Shown: piece after piece, positions 43,056 to 52,095 of the stretch
Numbering within the stretch: the stretch's first letter is position 1
How the letters are laid out: each line of letters begins with the position of its first letter
Assembly (NCBI RefSeq): GCF_000161455.1
Contig: NZ_CM000745.1
Coordinates: 2,935,064-2,999,063 of the forward strand
From: Bacillus pseudomycoides DSM 12442
GTDB taxonomy: Bacteria > Bacillota > Bacilli > Bacillales > Bacillaceae_G
Direction of reading: 5' to 3'
DNA length: 64,000 nucleotides
Made by a program: the position numbers and the translations under genes
The notes under the pieces: model-generated
Told to the model about the DNA's origin: nothing
Databases searched by the model: none
The model's input: only the letters and a program-made list of their open reading frames with translations

Positions 43056-44099
43056 ATGGAATATGTACTTATATGTGTAATTTTAGCTTTATTAGCTGGA
43101 GTATTTGTATTGTTTTATAAGAATAAACAGTTAGAATCAGAAAACCAACAAGTGGAATTTGAAAAGACAAAGTCAATAGAAAACTATCAGAGTGAGATGG
43201 CTGCAGCTGTAGCGGATTATGAAGAAAAGCAGGAGACATTAAAAAACATAGAGCGTAAAAAGTACAATAATTTAAAAGAGAGTGCAGCTAGAGAAGTAGA
43301 AAACATGAGAGTGATGAAGAATCAATTAGCGATGCAGCATAGTAAAGAGCGTAGTGAAATGCAACAGAAACACAGTAATGAGATACATATGTTACAAGAT
43401 CTAATTACAGAATTAAGAGCGTATTCTAGAAATGGTGAAGAAATGAATACGCATGAAATATTACATTATATGAAACGGGGATTTGTTCAGGAAGGAATCA
43501 TAACTGAAGACGAACTACATATTATTCCAAATATATTTCTTCCCAAAGTACATAGTAGAAGAGGAAATAAAATGGGGAATACTCGAGTTGATCATATATT
43601 GTTATCGACAACCGGAATATATGTAATTGAGACAACAGAATGGCAAGGAAGAATGATACACGGATTGACGAAAGAAAATGCAGGGGTATATTCATTTATG
43701 ATTGATGAGATTGGTAAGTATCAAAATGAATATGAGAAGGAAGAGACATTTGTTTTTATGAAAAAGGGAGATTCAATGACTCTAATGGTAGAAAACGTAG
43801 GAAACCCCGTTTATAAAGCAAAACATCTTTCAACAATTGTATATGATTACTTGAAAGAGGTTCATTCGCAAGCTCTAAAAGAAGAAGTTAAGCCCACTGT
43901 ATATTTCGGCAATGAGACAAATGGAAGTGGAAATGAAATGATCGATCTTTCCAATGAAGTACTTCCGAGGTTGAAGGATAGAGAGCAACTTGTTACGTAT
44001 TTTAGAAAGGAAAGATTGGAAGGGAAAGTACTATATACAGTGCAAGAATTACAAGGGATAAAAGAAATGATTGAATGTATGGGAGAAGTGAAGTTGTAA
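43056..44099 (+). CDS. NERD-domain membrane-anchored protein
   Basis: 347 residues: an N-terminal membrane helix (YVLICVILALLAGVFVLF), a coiled coil (about 25-120, QSEMAAAVADYEEKQETLK), then a nuclease-related NERD domain (NTRVDHILLSTTGIYVIETT). The NERD ExK element reads ETT here, so the Lys expected for catalysis is replaced. The ribosome site is AAAGGAGAAAAA. Such proteins are presumed DNA-processing or defence-linked; the role is unknown. Confidence 0.8.
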   Translation: MEYVLICVILALLAGVFVLFYKNKQLESENQQVEFEKTKSIENYQSEMAAAVADYEEKQETLKNIERKKYNNLKESAAREVENMRVMKNQLAMQHSKERSEMQQKHSNEIHMLQDLITELRAYSRNGEEMNTHEILHYMKRGFVQEGIITEDELHIIPNIFLPKVHSRRGNKMGNTRVDHILLSTTGIYVIETTEWQGRMIHGLTKENAGVYSFMIDEIGKYQNEYEKEETFVFMKKGDSMTLMVENVGNPVYKAKHLSTIVYDYLKEVHSQALKEEVKPTVYFGNETNGSGNEMIDLSNEVLPRLKDREQLVTYFRKERLEGKVLYTVQELQGIKEMIECMGEVKL

Positions 44100-44129
44100 A
44101 AAATCTGATGTGATAAAGGTGATTTTTCA

Positions 44130-44663
44130 TTGGGAGCGTATAGAGATTTTTTATTACGGGCAACATTGTATGTTTATGTTTTTTTATATTTGTTTATATG
44201 TATCGCTTTCATATTCATCATTGGCATGACTCATTCGTCTTATAATACTGTGAGTATTTTAGTGGTATCAATTCCGTTTATTCTTTTACTGGCTCTTCAG
44301 TGGATCGTTTTTCATTTTTCTGGTGGTAATAATAAGGGCATATTTAAAAGTATTACAATTGTGGGAGCGGTATTATTCAGTATTTGTATCGTACAACTAG
44401 GTGTAAATGAGTATAATTCAAAGTTTCAAACAGATAGATGGCTAAAAGATGAACGGAAACGAGTATATATGATAGATGATCTTCTAACGAAACATAAACT
44501 AGTGGGAAAACCTAAGAAAGAGATTGTACAATTGTTAGGAAAACCAACTGAGACAAGGCGTTTTGAGGAAATGAATCAAACTGATGAAAGCATCCGTACA
44601 GGATGCTTTTTTATTTTTTTTCAATATGCTACAAAAAGGAATCGTATATTCTTTATGGAATAA
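44130..44663 (+). CDS. Membrane protein with C-terminal BamE/SmpA-like segment, probably 3'-truncated
   Basis: 177 residues from a TTG at 44130 after AAAGGTGAT. Three membrane helices, then LLTKHKLVGKPKKEIVQLLGKPTETRRF, a pattern of SmpA/OmlA-type proteins. The last 30 codons run through a terminator hairpin (44587-44612) and read like non-coding DNA (TGCFFIFFQYATKRN). The original end has probably been lost by recombination at the hairpin. Confidence 0.65.
   Translation: MGAYRDFLLRATLYVYVFLYLFICIAFIFIIGMTHSSYNTVSILVVSIPFILLLALQWIVFHFSGGNNKGIFKSITIVGAVLFSICIVQLGVNEYNSKFQTDRWLKDERKRVYMIDDLLTKHKLVGKPKKEIVQLLGKPTETRRFEEMNQTDESIRTGCFFIFFQYATKRNRIFFME
44587..44612 (+). terminator. Terminator inside the end of the truncated membrane gene
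   Basis: AAGCATCC / GGATGC stem with loop GTACA, followed by TTTTTTATTTTTTTT. It is very similar to the hairpin at 44968-44993. Confidence 0.8.
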
Positions 44664-44692
44664 GGAATGAAAATGGCAGGGGGAGTGTATAT

Positions 44693-44758
44693 ATGGATGC
44701 ATTGGAACAATTTCATAATCTTACATGCCAGATTCATGACAAGATATTACTGATATAA
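44693..44758 (+). CDS. Very short possible coding sequence (21 codons)
   Basis: MDALEQFHNLTCQIHDKILLI with GGCAGGGGGAG upstream of the ATG. It precedes the phage-type small gene by 29 bases. It may be the truncated start of a phage gene. Support is the ribosome site and context only. Confidence 0.3.
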   Translation: MDALEQFHNLTCQIHDKILLI

Positions 44759-44787
44759 GGTAACAAGAATGAAAAGGAGGTAAGACG

Positions 44788-44934
44788 GTGAAAAAAATAC
44801 CAACTGAAGCCTTGAGTAAGGAATTGATGGAAAGAGAAGGGGTTATATCTATTACAGTTAAAGAATTTGAAAAAATTGAAGTCGCTGGAGTGGTAGTATC
44901 TGGGCCAGCAGTCATTTTAATTAATCAAGATTAA
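44788..44934 (+). CDS. Phage-type small protein (BC1881-like)
   Basis: 48 residues from a GTG after AAAAGGAGG: MKKIPTEALSKELMEREGV, then ISITVKEFEKIEVAG and a hydrophobic end. It resembles the 'BC1881 family' small proteins of B. cereus prophages, from memory. With the short frame before it and matching hairpins on both sides, it looks like a small phage fragment. Confidence 0.6.
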   Translation: MKKIPTEALSKELMEREGVISITVKEFEKIEVAGVVVSGPAVILINQD

Positions 44935-44967
44935 CAGAGTACATATAATGAATATAGAAAAATAGTG

Positions 44968-44993
44968 AAAAGCATCCTATGTGGATGCTTTTT
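44968..44993 (+). terminator. Terminator after the phage-type small gene
   Basis: AAAAGCATCC / GGATGCTTTT stem, loop TATGT, then TTATTT. Near-copy of the hairpin at 44587. Confidence 0.8.
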
Positions 44994-45047
44994 TATTTGC
45001 TAAAAAAGAAATATATAAGATAATAGAGCCATTGGAGGGGAAAGAAA

Positions 45048-45803
45048 GTGGCTATTATTATTACAATGTTTCTAATGGGGATTTTATTAGGGTTTGTTGG
45101 AGCAGGTGGAGCTGGGTTTATTATTGCAGTGCTCACTCTCGTATTTCATGTGCCAATTCACATAGCGCTCGCGACATCATTAACAGCAATGGCATTTACA
45201 ACACTTTCTGGAGTGATAAGTCATTATCGAGAAAGAAATGTTGTCATGAAAATTGGCTGTGTTGTAGGAGGATTTGGTGCGCTTGGATCATATGTTGGAT
45301 CTAAAATTGGTGCTGGGATTCCTGCACAGCTCCTTCATTGGTTTACGGCTGGTATGTTATTTTTATCAGCGATATGCATGTTAGTTCGTTTGTTTTTTGT
45401 GCAAAATCAAAAAGAGTTGTCTGCTAGTTTATCAGATCAGTTATCTCCATATGTATTAGGAAAAGGAGCTATGTTAGGAATTGCAACTGGGATATTAGCA
45501 GGAGCATTTGGAATTGGTTCAGCACCTTTCATTCAACTAGGATTAATGGTATTACTAGGCTTATCAATTCATCAGTCAGTAGGGACTACAATGCTTGTTA
45601 TTTTACCAATTGCAATTGGTGGAGGAGTTGGATATACTTCAGCAGGATATTTAGATTACATGTTATTAGTACAAGTTTTAATGGGAACAATGCTCGGGGC
45701 ATATATAGGCGCGAAGTTTACAAATTATGCACCTCGTATTATTTTGAGGTTTTCGATGATCATGACACCTGTTTTAGCTGGATGTATGTTATTAATGGAA
45801 TAA
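45048..45803 (+). CDS. TauE/SafE family anion (sulfite) exporter
   Basis: 251 residues from GTG at 45048 after GGAGGGGAAAG. Eight or so membrane helices in two repeats: FVGAGGAGFIIAVLTLVF and GAFGIGSAPFIQLGLMVL, both the GxG..F pattern of TauE/SafE. The exported substrate is unknown. The next gene begins close by and both may be co-transcribed. Confidence 0.9.
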   Translation: MAIIITMFLMGILLGFVGAGGAGFIIAVLTLVFHVPIHIALATSLTAMAFTTLSGVISHYRERNVVMKIGCVVGGFGALGSYVGSKIGAGIPAQLLHWFTAGMLFLSAICMLVRLFFVQNQKELSASLSDQLSPYVLGKGAMLGIATGILAGAFGIGSAPFIQLGLMVLLGLSIHQSVGTTMLVILPIAIGGGVGYTSAGYLDYMLLVQVLMGTMLGAYIGAKFTNYAPRIILRFSMIMTPVLAGCMLLME

Positions 45804-45829
45804 GAAATAAAGTACTGGGGGGAAGAGGT

Positions 45830-46420
45830 GTGTCTGCTCATTTTCATAAATTGTTATGTGTAGGTTTTTGGATTGCATTACTTATATCAGGAATATATCC
45901 AAAGGATTCTTTTACATGGGTTTTAGAGGTCGCACCTGCAGCTATTTTAGTACTCATTTTAATGATTACATATCGACGTTTTCGATTTACAACGTTCACA
46001 TACGTATGGATTTGGATTCATATGTTGATATTGCTCATTGGAGGCCATTATACATATGCAGAAGTACCATTATTCAATTGGCTACGCGATGCTTATGATT
46101 TAGAAAGAAATTACTATGATCGTGTTGGGCATTTTATGCAAGGCTTTGTTCCAGCATTATTAACACGGGAAGTACTTATAAAGGTAGTTGAGATTCAAAA
46201 AAAAGGATGGCTAGAACTACTTGTAATATCAGTTTGTTTAGCATTTAGTGCATTATATGAGTTGTTAGAGTTTGCAGTTGCAAAATTAACGGGGACAGGA
46301 GTAGAAGCATTCCTTGGAACACAAGGAGATGTTTGGGACACACAGTGGGATATGACACTTGCATTAATTGGGGCGATGTTGGCAATGCTATTATTTCGTA
46401 ATGTTAAAAATATAAAATGA
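45830..46420 (+). CDS. DUF2238 family membrane protein (YjdF-like)
   Basis: 196 residues from the GTG at 45830, placed after GGGGGGAAGAG; the longer frame from 45782 would overlap the previous gene. Six membrane helices, with the family segments NYYDRVGHFMQGFVPALLTRE and GTQGDVWDTQWDMTLALIGA. Function unknown. Tail-to-head with the TauE-like gene. Confidence 0.88.
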   Translation: MSAHFHKLLCVGFWIALLISGIYPKDSFTWVLEVAPAAILVLILMITYRRFRFTTFTYVWIWIHMLILLIGGHYTYAEVPLFNWLRDAYDLERNYYDRVGHFMQGFVPALLTREVLIKVVEIQKKGWLELLVISVCLAFSALYELLEFAVAKLTGTGVEAFLGTQGDVWDTQWDMTLALIGAMLAMLLFRNVKNIK

Positions 46421-46499
46421 TGGATTAATATGTTTTACGTATGAATTATGTAAGTAATTCATATTTCCCATATAAAAGGATTTACTATAATATAATGAG

Positions 46500-46741
46500 T
46501 GTAGCGTCCGAGTATTCGACGCATTACTAGTATTATATCCCTATCCCTTTTCTAAAAATGCGAACAAGTTTTGCCCTATTCTATTCAATGTTTGATTGTA
46601 TAGAAATATATTGTTCGATGCCCATTATGGAGCGTACATAATGGGGAAATCCCGATCCTTAAAGAGGATGCCCCTAATCTTCATGTGAAAATATGATCGG
46701 ATGAAGAAAGCTGACCAATGTATGGTCAGCTTTCTTTTTTG
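46500..46741 (+). ncRNA. Candidate structured RNA ending in a terminator
   Basis: No coding frame. A TATAATATAAT box at about 46487-46497 could start an RNA that has hairpins GCGTC/GACGC (46505-46523), ATTATG/CATAAT and GATCC/GGATG (46624-46672), and ends at the strong terminator 46704-46740. It matches no RNA class I can name. Confidence 0.35.
46704..46740. terminator. Terminator between candidate RNA and the convergent small gene
   Basis: AAGAAAGCTGACC / GGTCAGCTTTCTT perfect 13-bp stem followed by TTTT. Confidence 0.85.
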
Positions 46742-46926
46742 TGTAAAAATAATTCTTCTGTAATTTCGGTTTGTAATAGCAGTGTTTTTCCAAAGCGGCG
46801 TTTGCATTCATCTCTTACTTTTTGAATGGCAAGTGTATGAGAAGTGGCAGACACGGTGACAGTTGCTTGCCGAGATTTTCGGTTTTCTTCACAAAAAACA
46901 CACTCCACAACATATTTAGAAATCAT
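46726..46926 (-). CDS. Small cysteine-containing protein (66 residues)
   Basis: Starts MISKYVVECVFCEENRKSRQ, with CxxC at residues 9-12, then a helix (ALIQKVRDECKRRFGKT-like) and a charged end. It could bind metal. The ribosome site GGATGAG is reasonable. Its stop lies in the terminator hairpin. Unknown family. Confidence 0.65.
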   Translation of the reverse strand: MISKYVVECVFCEENRKSRQATVTVSATSHTLAIQKVRDECKRRFGKTLLLQTEITEELFLHKKES

Positions 46927-47068
46927 ACTCTCATCCTTCCGCTTGAATTTCTAGGAATAAGTTGTCTTTGAAGTTGATATAACCTTTCGTTACAAATTCA
47001 GCATTTTCCTCTATTTTCAAGGAGAAGAACAGGGTAAGAAAGAATATTAGGTATGGGAGAAGAGACAC

Positions 47069-47260
47069 ATGAAAAGATGGATTGGAACAGCAGCTATATG
47101 TGTGAATGAAAAAAATGAAATTTTGATGGTATTACAGGGTAAGAAAGAGGAACCGAAAAGGTGGTCAGTACCAAGTGGTGGACAAGAAGAAGGAGAAACA
47201 TTAGAAGAGTGTTGTATCCGAGAAGTTGTTGTTTTTATTTTTAGAAAATTCGATAATTAA
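47069..47260 (+). pseudogene. Nudix hydrolase, 3'-truncated
   Basis: The N-terminal half of a Nudix protein (RWIGTAAICVNEKNEILMV, then WSVPSGGQEEGETLEECCIRE, the start of the Nudix box). After REV the sequence becomes unrelated (VVFIFRKFDN) and stops, so the rest of the box and about 80 residues are lost. The break is just before the IclR gene and may mark an insertion edge. Confidence 0.85.
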
Positions 47261-47340
47261 ATTGATTTCAGTTTGAATTTTTGTTAAATTGATAGTTAAT
47301 TAAGGCTACTAACATATTACAAGTAAAGTTGAGGCGAGTT

Positions 47341-48087
47341 ATGGTACAATCCATTGATCGAGCAATAAGTATTATTAAGTTATTGAATTCTATAAATGAC
47401 AAAGAATATTGGGCTATTTCTGATATAGCTGATAGAACACATCTCCCAGTTAGTACAGTACATAGGTTACTTAACTCTCTAATGGAGCATGGATTAGTTA
47501 CGCAAGTTTCAGAAACAAAACAGTATACAACTGGACCAATGTGGATGGAAATAGGGTTACGTCAATTAGAGAAGGTAGACTACAGATCTGTTGCAAGAGA
47601 AGTGATGAAGCGTTTGGCCTTTGAAGTTGAAGAAAGTGTTTACTTGAACATTCCAAATGGAACACATTCTATTATTATTGAAAGAATGGATAGCCCTTTA
47701 AAAATTCGAGTTATCGATAACTTAGGGGAACAGATTCCTCTTTCGATTGGCGCCGCAAATAAAACGATGCTTGCCAATATGAAAACAAATGAAATGGAAT
47801 ACATTGTAGAACAGTTACTTTCTTCTTTACCAGAACAAAAGCAAATGCTTTTTGATCAACTCGCAATGATAAGAAATGAAGGATATGCTGTGAGTTATGG
47901 TGAGAAAACAGAAGGAACAGCTTCAGTAGCTGCATCTATTATAGGATTTAATCATAAAGTAGTAGGAGCACTAAGTATTGGATTAATTAATCATCGTATT
48001 AACGATGATCGACTATCTTTTCTTATTAGTAAGGTCAAACAAGCGGCTAATGAAATATCAATAAAAATCGGCAGAACATCGGAATAA
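47341..48087 (+). CDS. IclR-family transcriptional regulator
   Basis: 248 residues. N-terminal winged helix (ISDIADRTHLPVSTVHRLLN) and C-terminal effector domain (SYGEKTEGTASVAASIIGFN). The ATG at 47341 is preferred to the TTG at 47329 because GAGGCGA is correctly spaced. It directly precedes the M20 peptidase gene, which it probably controls. Confidence 0.9.
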   Translation: MVQSIDRAISIIKLLNSINDKEYWAISDIADRTHLPVSTVHRLLNSLMEHGLVTQVSETKQYTTGPMWMEIGLRQLEKVDYRSVAREVMKRLAFEVEESVYLNIPNGTHSIIIERMDSPLKIRVIDNLGEQIPLSIGAANKTMLANMKTNEMEYIVEQLLSSLPEQKQMLFDQLAMIRNEGYAVSYGEKTEGTASVAASIIGFNHKVVGALSIGLINHRINDDRLSFLISKVKQAANEISIKIGRTSE

Positions 48088-48167
48088 TAATTTTGATAGT
48101 CTGTCGTCATTTTTTGATTCATATAGTGGAAATGAATTTCATTATGTGGAAAAATAGGGGGATTTAT

Positions 48168-49808
48168 ATGTCAAAATGGCAATCAAAAGAACAATTGGTT
48201 CAATTATTAAGCGATCTTGTTGAAATTCCTAGTATTACTGGCTCGGAAGCTGAGATTATATTGCCAGATTTTGTTGTTGGCCAACTAACGGATCTAGATT
48301 ATTTCAAACAAAATTCCAATCATGTGCAAAAAAATCCGACGGGGGATGGACGATATTTTGTTACTGCTCTAGTAAAGAAAAATAATAATACAAAAAATAC
48401 AGTAATTCTTGTTAGTCACTTTGATGTTGTAGATGTGCAAGATTATGGGGGGTGGAAAGCGGATGCATTTAGCCCTAAAAAATTAACATCTATGTTTTAT
48501 TCTCATAAAGATGAGCTACCGAATCATGTACGTGAAGATATAGAAAAAGGGGATTGGCTATTTGGTAGAGGAACAATGGATATGAAATGTGGTCTAGCTT
48601 TGCAAATCGCAATGGTTGAGCAAGCTTGTGAAGGGAAGTTTGACGGAAATGTCCTTTTATTAGCTGTTCCAGATGAAGAAGTGAACTCTGTAGGAATGAG
48701 AGCTGCTGTTCCAAGATTATTAGATTTAGCAAAAGAACATAACCTAGAATATAAAACGGTTTTAAATTCAGAGCCTATGTTTACGCGTCATCCTGGTGAT
48801 CAAAATAAGTATATTTACACGGGTTCTATTGGTAAGGTGTTACCTGGTTTCTTTTGTTATGGAAAGGAAACACATGTAGGCGAACCTTTTGCGGGATTAA
48901 ATGCTAATTATATGGCTTCATTATTAACAGCTGAATTAGAATTGAATACGGAACTTTGTGATATTGTAGAAGGCGAAGCGAGCCCTCCACCAACTAATTT
49001 GTTTCAAAGAGACTTAAAGGAGGATTATTCTGTACAAATTCCTCATCGTGCAGTCACATTGTTTAATTTATTTTTACTAGAAAAAACGATGACAGATGTA
49101 ATTTCGTTGTTACATCAAAAAGTAACGAAAGTAGCAGAAAAAATCGAAGACTCGTATGAGAAGCGAGCATATCGTTTTTCTAAGTATAATCCGTTCATAC
49201 CGCCTAATCTTAAAGTAAATGTATTAACGTATGAAGAGCTTATCGCTTATGCAATTGAACAACATGGGCAAGAAAAAATAGCTGATATTCAATCTACTGT
49301 TATAAAAAATAGAGAAGATAAAGATGATCGTGCGGTAACAATTGATTTAGTTGATAAATTAGCTATTTTATGTAAAGAAAAGGCACCAATGATTGTGCTT
49401 TTCTTTGCCCCACCGTACTATCCAGCTGTGAGTTCACGTCACAATCCTTTAATTAAAGAAGTAGTTAGGGAAATGGAAAGATATGCTCACTACAATCATG
49501 GAATTACATTTAAAAATCAAAATTATTTTGGAGGAATTTCAGATTTAAGCTATGTAGGCTTACAGTATCCAGTTGATTCAATGAGCTCACTTGTAGAAAA
49601 TATGCCATTATGGGATAAAGGCTATTCAATTCCGCTCCAGGAGTTAGAAGAGTTTGATGTTCCAGTATTAAATATGGGACCAGTAGGAAAAGATGCACAT
49701 CAATGGACAGAACGTCTGGACATAAATTACGCATTTGAAACGCTATTAGATATGTTGCCTATATGTATTGAAAAATTACTTGTTTCAAATAAAATTACAC
49801 AGTCATAG
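48168..49808 (+). CDS. RocB-like M20 family peptidase
   Basis: 546 residues from the ATG at 48168 after TAGGGGGA. Zinc peptidase blocks are present: VSHFDVVDVQDYGG, GTMDMKCGLALQIAM and AVPDEEVNSVGMRAA. Length and sequence fit RocB-type proteins associated with arginine or amino acid use. The true substrate is unknown. It follows the IclR gene by 80 bases. Confidence 0.88.
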   Translation: MSKWQSKEQLVQLLSDLVEIPSITGSEAEIILPDFVVGQLTDLDYFKQNSNHVQKNPTGDGRYFVTALVKKNNNTKNTVILVSHFDVVDVQDYGGWKADAFSPKKLTSMFYSHKDELPNHVREDIEKGDWLFGRGTMDMKCGLALQIAMVEQACEGKFDGNVLLLAVPDEEVNSVGMRAAVPRLLDLAKEHNLEYKTVLNSEPMFTRHPGDQNKYIYTGSIGKVLPGFFCYGKETHVGEPFAGLNANYMASLLTAELELNTELCDIVEGEASPPPTNLFQRDLKEDYSVQIPHRAVTLFNLFLLEKTMTDVISLLHQKVTKVAEKIEDSYEKRAYRFSKYNPFIPPNLKVNVLTYEELIAYAIEQHGQEKIADIQSTVIKNREDKDDRAVTIDLVDKLAILCKEKAPMIVLFFAPPYYPAVSSRHNPLIKEVVREMERYAHYNHGITFKNQNYFGGISDLSYVGLQYPVDSMSSLVENMPLWDKGYSIPLQELEEFDVPVLNMGPVGKDAHQWTERLDINYAFETLLDMLPICIEKLLVSNKITQS

Positions 49809-49904
49809 TTATGTTTGTGTAGGAGAGAAGGGAATTAAGAAAAGGATAGAAATTGTAGCGTTATACTACAGTTCCTATTCTTTTTCTTGTAATGATTTAT
49901 TTTT

Positions 49905-49930
49905 ATTCAAAGCCCGATTGATCGGGATAA
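49905..49930 (-). terminator. Probable cidAB terminator
   Basis: CCCGAT / ATCGGG with a 2-base loop; on the minus strand it is followed by CTTTGAATAAAAAT, 25 bases after the cidB stop. Weak T-run. Confidence 0.45.
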
Positions 49931-49953
49931 ATAAAATAAGAGTATAGTGTTGT

Positions 49954-50631
49954 TTAATGTAACCAGGATAAGAAAAGTGGTACAATGACTAAACTTGCGC
50001 CAGCTGTTAGAAGCATGGATAAACTTGCAATTGTACCTTCCACTGGTCCGATTTCGAATGCTTTTGAAGTACCGGTACCGTTTGCACTAGTACCTAGCAT
50101 AATACCTTTCGCGATGGCGGTTTTAATACGGCATATGCGAATAAGAGAAGGGCCTAAGAGTGCTCCAGTTAGTGCTGTAAGTACAACGAATACGGCTGTT
50201 AATTGTGACATACCGCCAATCATTTCTGAGATTGCCATGGCAATTGGTGTTGTGACAATGTGCGGTGCTAAGCTATGTTCTAGTGATGAATCAATGTGAA
50301 AAGCATCTGCTAGAAGAGCTGAAGTAATAACAGATAATAATGAACCGACAATAACGTTAATTAAAATTGCACTCGCATGTTTTTTTAATAAATCAAAGTA
50401 TTTATAGATGGGCCATGCAAAAGCTACGGTTGCTGGTTTTAATAGTTCAGTTAACCAATGGCCACCAGAATCGTATGTTTCATAAGATGTATCTAGTCCA
50501 AGTAATAACACGATTAAAACAATTGGACAAACGAGAAGCGGTGAAAGTATACTCCAATTCCAGCGTTGATATAGTTTCTTAGAAATCCAATATGTTAATA
50601 GTGTTAATAGTAAACAAAAAAAGCCGATCAT
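49954..50631 (-). CDS. cidB: CidB/LrgB-family membrane protein
   Basis: 225 residues, six or seven membrane helices, with GTSANGTGTSKAFEIGPVEG and GALLGPSLI typical of LrgB/CidB. The ATG at 50631 overlaps the cidA stop (ATGA), so translation is coupled. The family has been linked to holin-like functions and to pyruvate or glycolate transport. The LysR neighbour favours CidB over LrgB. Confidence 0.85.
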   Translation of the reverse strand: MIGFFCLLLTLLTYWISKKLYQRWNWSILSPLLVCPIVLIVLLLGLDTSYETYDSGGHWLTELLKPATVAFAWPIYKYFDLLKKHASAILINVIVGSLLSVITSALLADAFHIDSSLEHSLAPHIVTTPIAMAISEMIGGMSQLTAVFVVLTALTGALLGPSLIRICRIKTAIAKGIMLGTSANGTGTSKAFEIGPVEGTIASLSMLLTAGASLVIVPLFLSWLH

Positions 50632-50993
50632 TGTGCTGATCCTTTCCGCTTTAATAGCAGTTCTGTTAAGATTCCAGTGACGAGTGTTACACAAAGGGTA
50701 CTAATCATGATAATCAAAATGAGATCGATACCATATTGTGATAATGTATCTTTGTAGCGGATAACAGCGACGGCAGAAGGAATAAAAAATAAAATAAGTT
50801 CTTTTAATAAAAAATCCGCTCCGTCTTGAATCCACTCTTTTTTCACCAAGTTAAATTTTAATGACATTAATAATAAAAAAATTCCGATAATACTTCCTGG
50901 AATTAGGAGGTGTGCCTGCTTTGTGATCCATTCACCTGTCCAAGCGAAACAAAATAATAGTAAGATTTGTCCGCTTAATTTCCACCATTTCAT
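50628..50993 (-). CDS. cidA: CidA/LrgA-family holin-like protein
   Basis: 121 residues, four membrane helices (ILLLFCFAWTGEWI, LLIPGSIIGIFLLLMSL, ELILFFIPSAVAVIRY, LILIIMISTLCVTLVTGIL). The ATG at 50993 gives the family length; the longer frame upstream lacks hydrophobic character. Forms an operon with cidB, divergent from the LysR regulator. Confidence 0.85.
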   Translation of the reverse strand: MKWWKLSGQILLLFCFAWTGEWITKQAHLLIPGSIIGIFLLLMSLKFNLVKKEWIQDGADFLLKELILFFIPSAVAVIRYKDTLSQYGIDLILIIMISTLCVTLVTGILTELLLKRKGSAQ

Positions 50994-51138
50994 ACAGTAA
51001 CACCGCTTTCGATTTTTTTCATAAAAATTGTAAAAAGAATTAACAATTTCTACTATACGTCCTTTCAAAATATTTGTCTAATATATAAATTATATGTTAT
51101 TAATTTATTATACATATTAATCGAAAAGGGGATCTCAA

Positions 51139-52041
51139 ATGGAATTACGGCATTTGCAATATTTTGTTGTTGTAGCAGAAGAGCTACATTTTGGACGAGC
51201 AGCTGCTCGCTTACAAATGACACAGCCACCGCTAAGTCAACAAATTCAGCAATTAGAGAAAGAGATGGGAGTTACATTATTTTCAAGAACGAAGCGGAAA
51301 GTTGAGATGACAGAAGCAGGAGAGATGTTTTTAAAAGAAGTGAAAAAAGCATTTGATCAAATTGAGAAGGCAGTAGAAGTCGCGCAAAGTGCACAAAGGG
51401 GAGAAGTTGGATCACTTTCAATTGGATTTGTAGGGGCAGCGATATATGATATTTTACCGTCTATTGTTAGGGAGTATCGAAAGAAGTTTCCAAGAGTATC
51501 TGTTGCACTGCATGAATTATCGACACCGGATCAAGTTCATGCGCTCCATGATAATCGTATTGATGTTGGATTTTTACGTCCACCAATTAATACACAATTA
51601 CTAGAATTAGAACCAATTCAAAAGCTTTCGTGTACACTATGTTTACCAAAAGCGCATCCATTAGCAGAGAAAGAAGAAATTCATATTGAAGATTTGCAAG
51701 ATGAACCATTTGTATTTATAACAAGACCCGTTTGGCCTGCGTTATACGATACAATTTTATCGTTATGCAGGAATGCTGGATTTAGTCCACACATTGTGCA
51801 AGAGGCAACAGAGTATCAAACCGTTATGGGGCTTGTAGCTGCAGGAATTGGTATAACCGTTATTCCGGTATCGGCAAATAAGTTATATAAAACAGAAGTG
51901 GTGTACAAGGCAATATTTGATTCTAAATTTGTAGCTGAAATGTCAGTAGCATATCGGAAAACAAATAGTAATCCTGAGCTGTTAGAGTTTTTAAAAATTG
52001 CGAGAGAAAAAAAACGAATTGAAGTTGAAAATGATAAGTAA
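51139..52041 (+). CDS. cidR: LysR-family regulator, probable CidR
   Basis: 300 residues: N-terminal winged helix (LQYFVVVAEELHFGRAAARL, then PPLSQQIQQLEKEMGV) and a periplasmic-binding-like effector domain. Divergent from cidAB, as for cidR in staphylococci and ywbI in B. subtilis, where it activates cidAB. The shared 145-bp spacer should hold its operator; AT-rich dyads are present but I cannot fix the site. Confidence 0.85.
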   Translation: MELRHLQYFVVVAEELHFGRAAARLQMTQPPLSQQIQQLEKEMGVTLFSRTKRKVEMTEAGEMFLKEVKKAFDQIEKAVEVAQSAQRGEVGSLSIGFVGAAIYDILPSIVREYRKKFPRVSVALHELSTPDQVHALHDNRIDVGFLRPPINTQLLELEPIQKLSCTLCLPKAHPLAEKEEIHIEDLQDEPFVFITRPVWPALYDTILSLCRNAGFSPHIVQEATEYQTVMGLVAAGIGITVIPVSANKLYKTEVVYKAIFDSKFVAEMSVAYRKTNSNPELLEFLKIAREKKRIEVENDK

Positions 52042-52059
52042 GGTGACAGAAATGTGATA

Positions 52060-52095
52060 AAAGAGGAGATGCTATTGTGATGCATCTCCTCTTTT
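52060..52095. terminator. Bidirectional terminator between LysR gene and the lipoprotein gene
   Basis: AAAGAGGAGATGC / GCATCTCCTCTTT stem followed by TTATTT. Confidence 0.85.
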
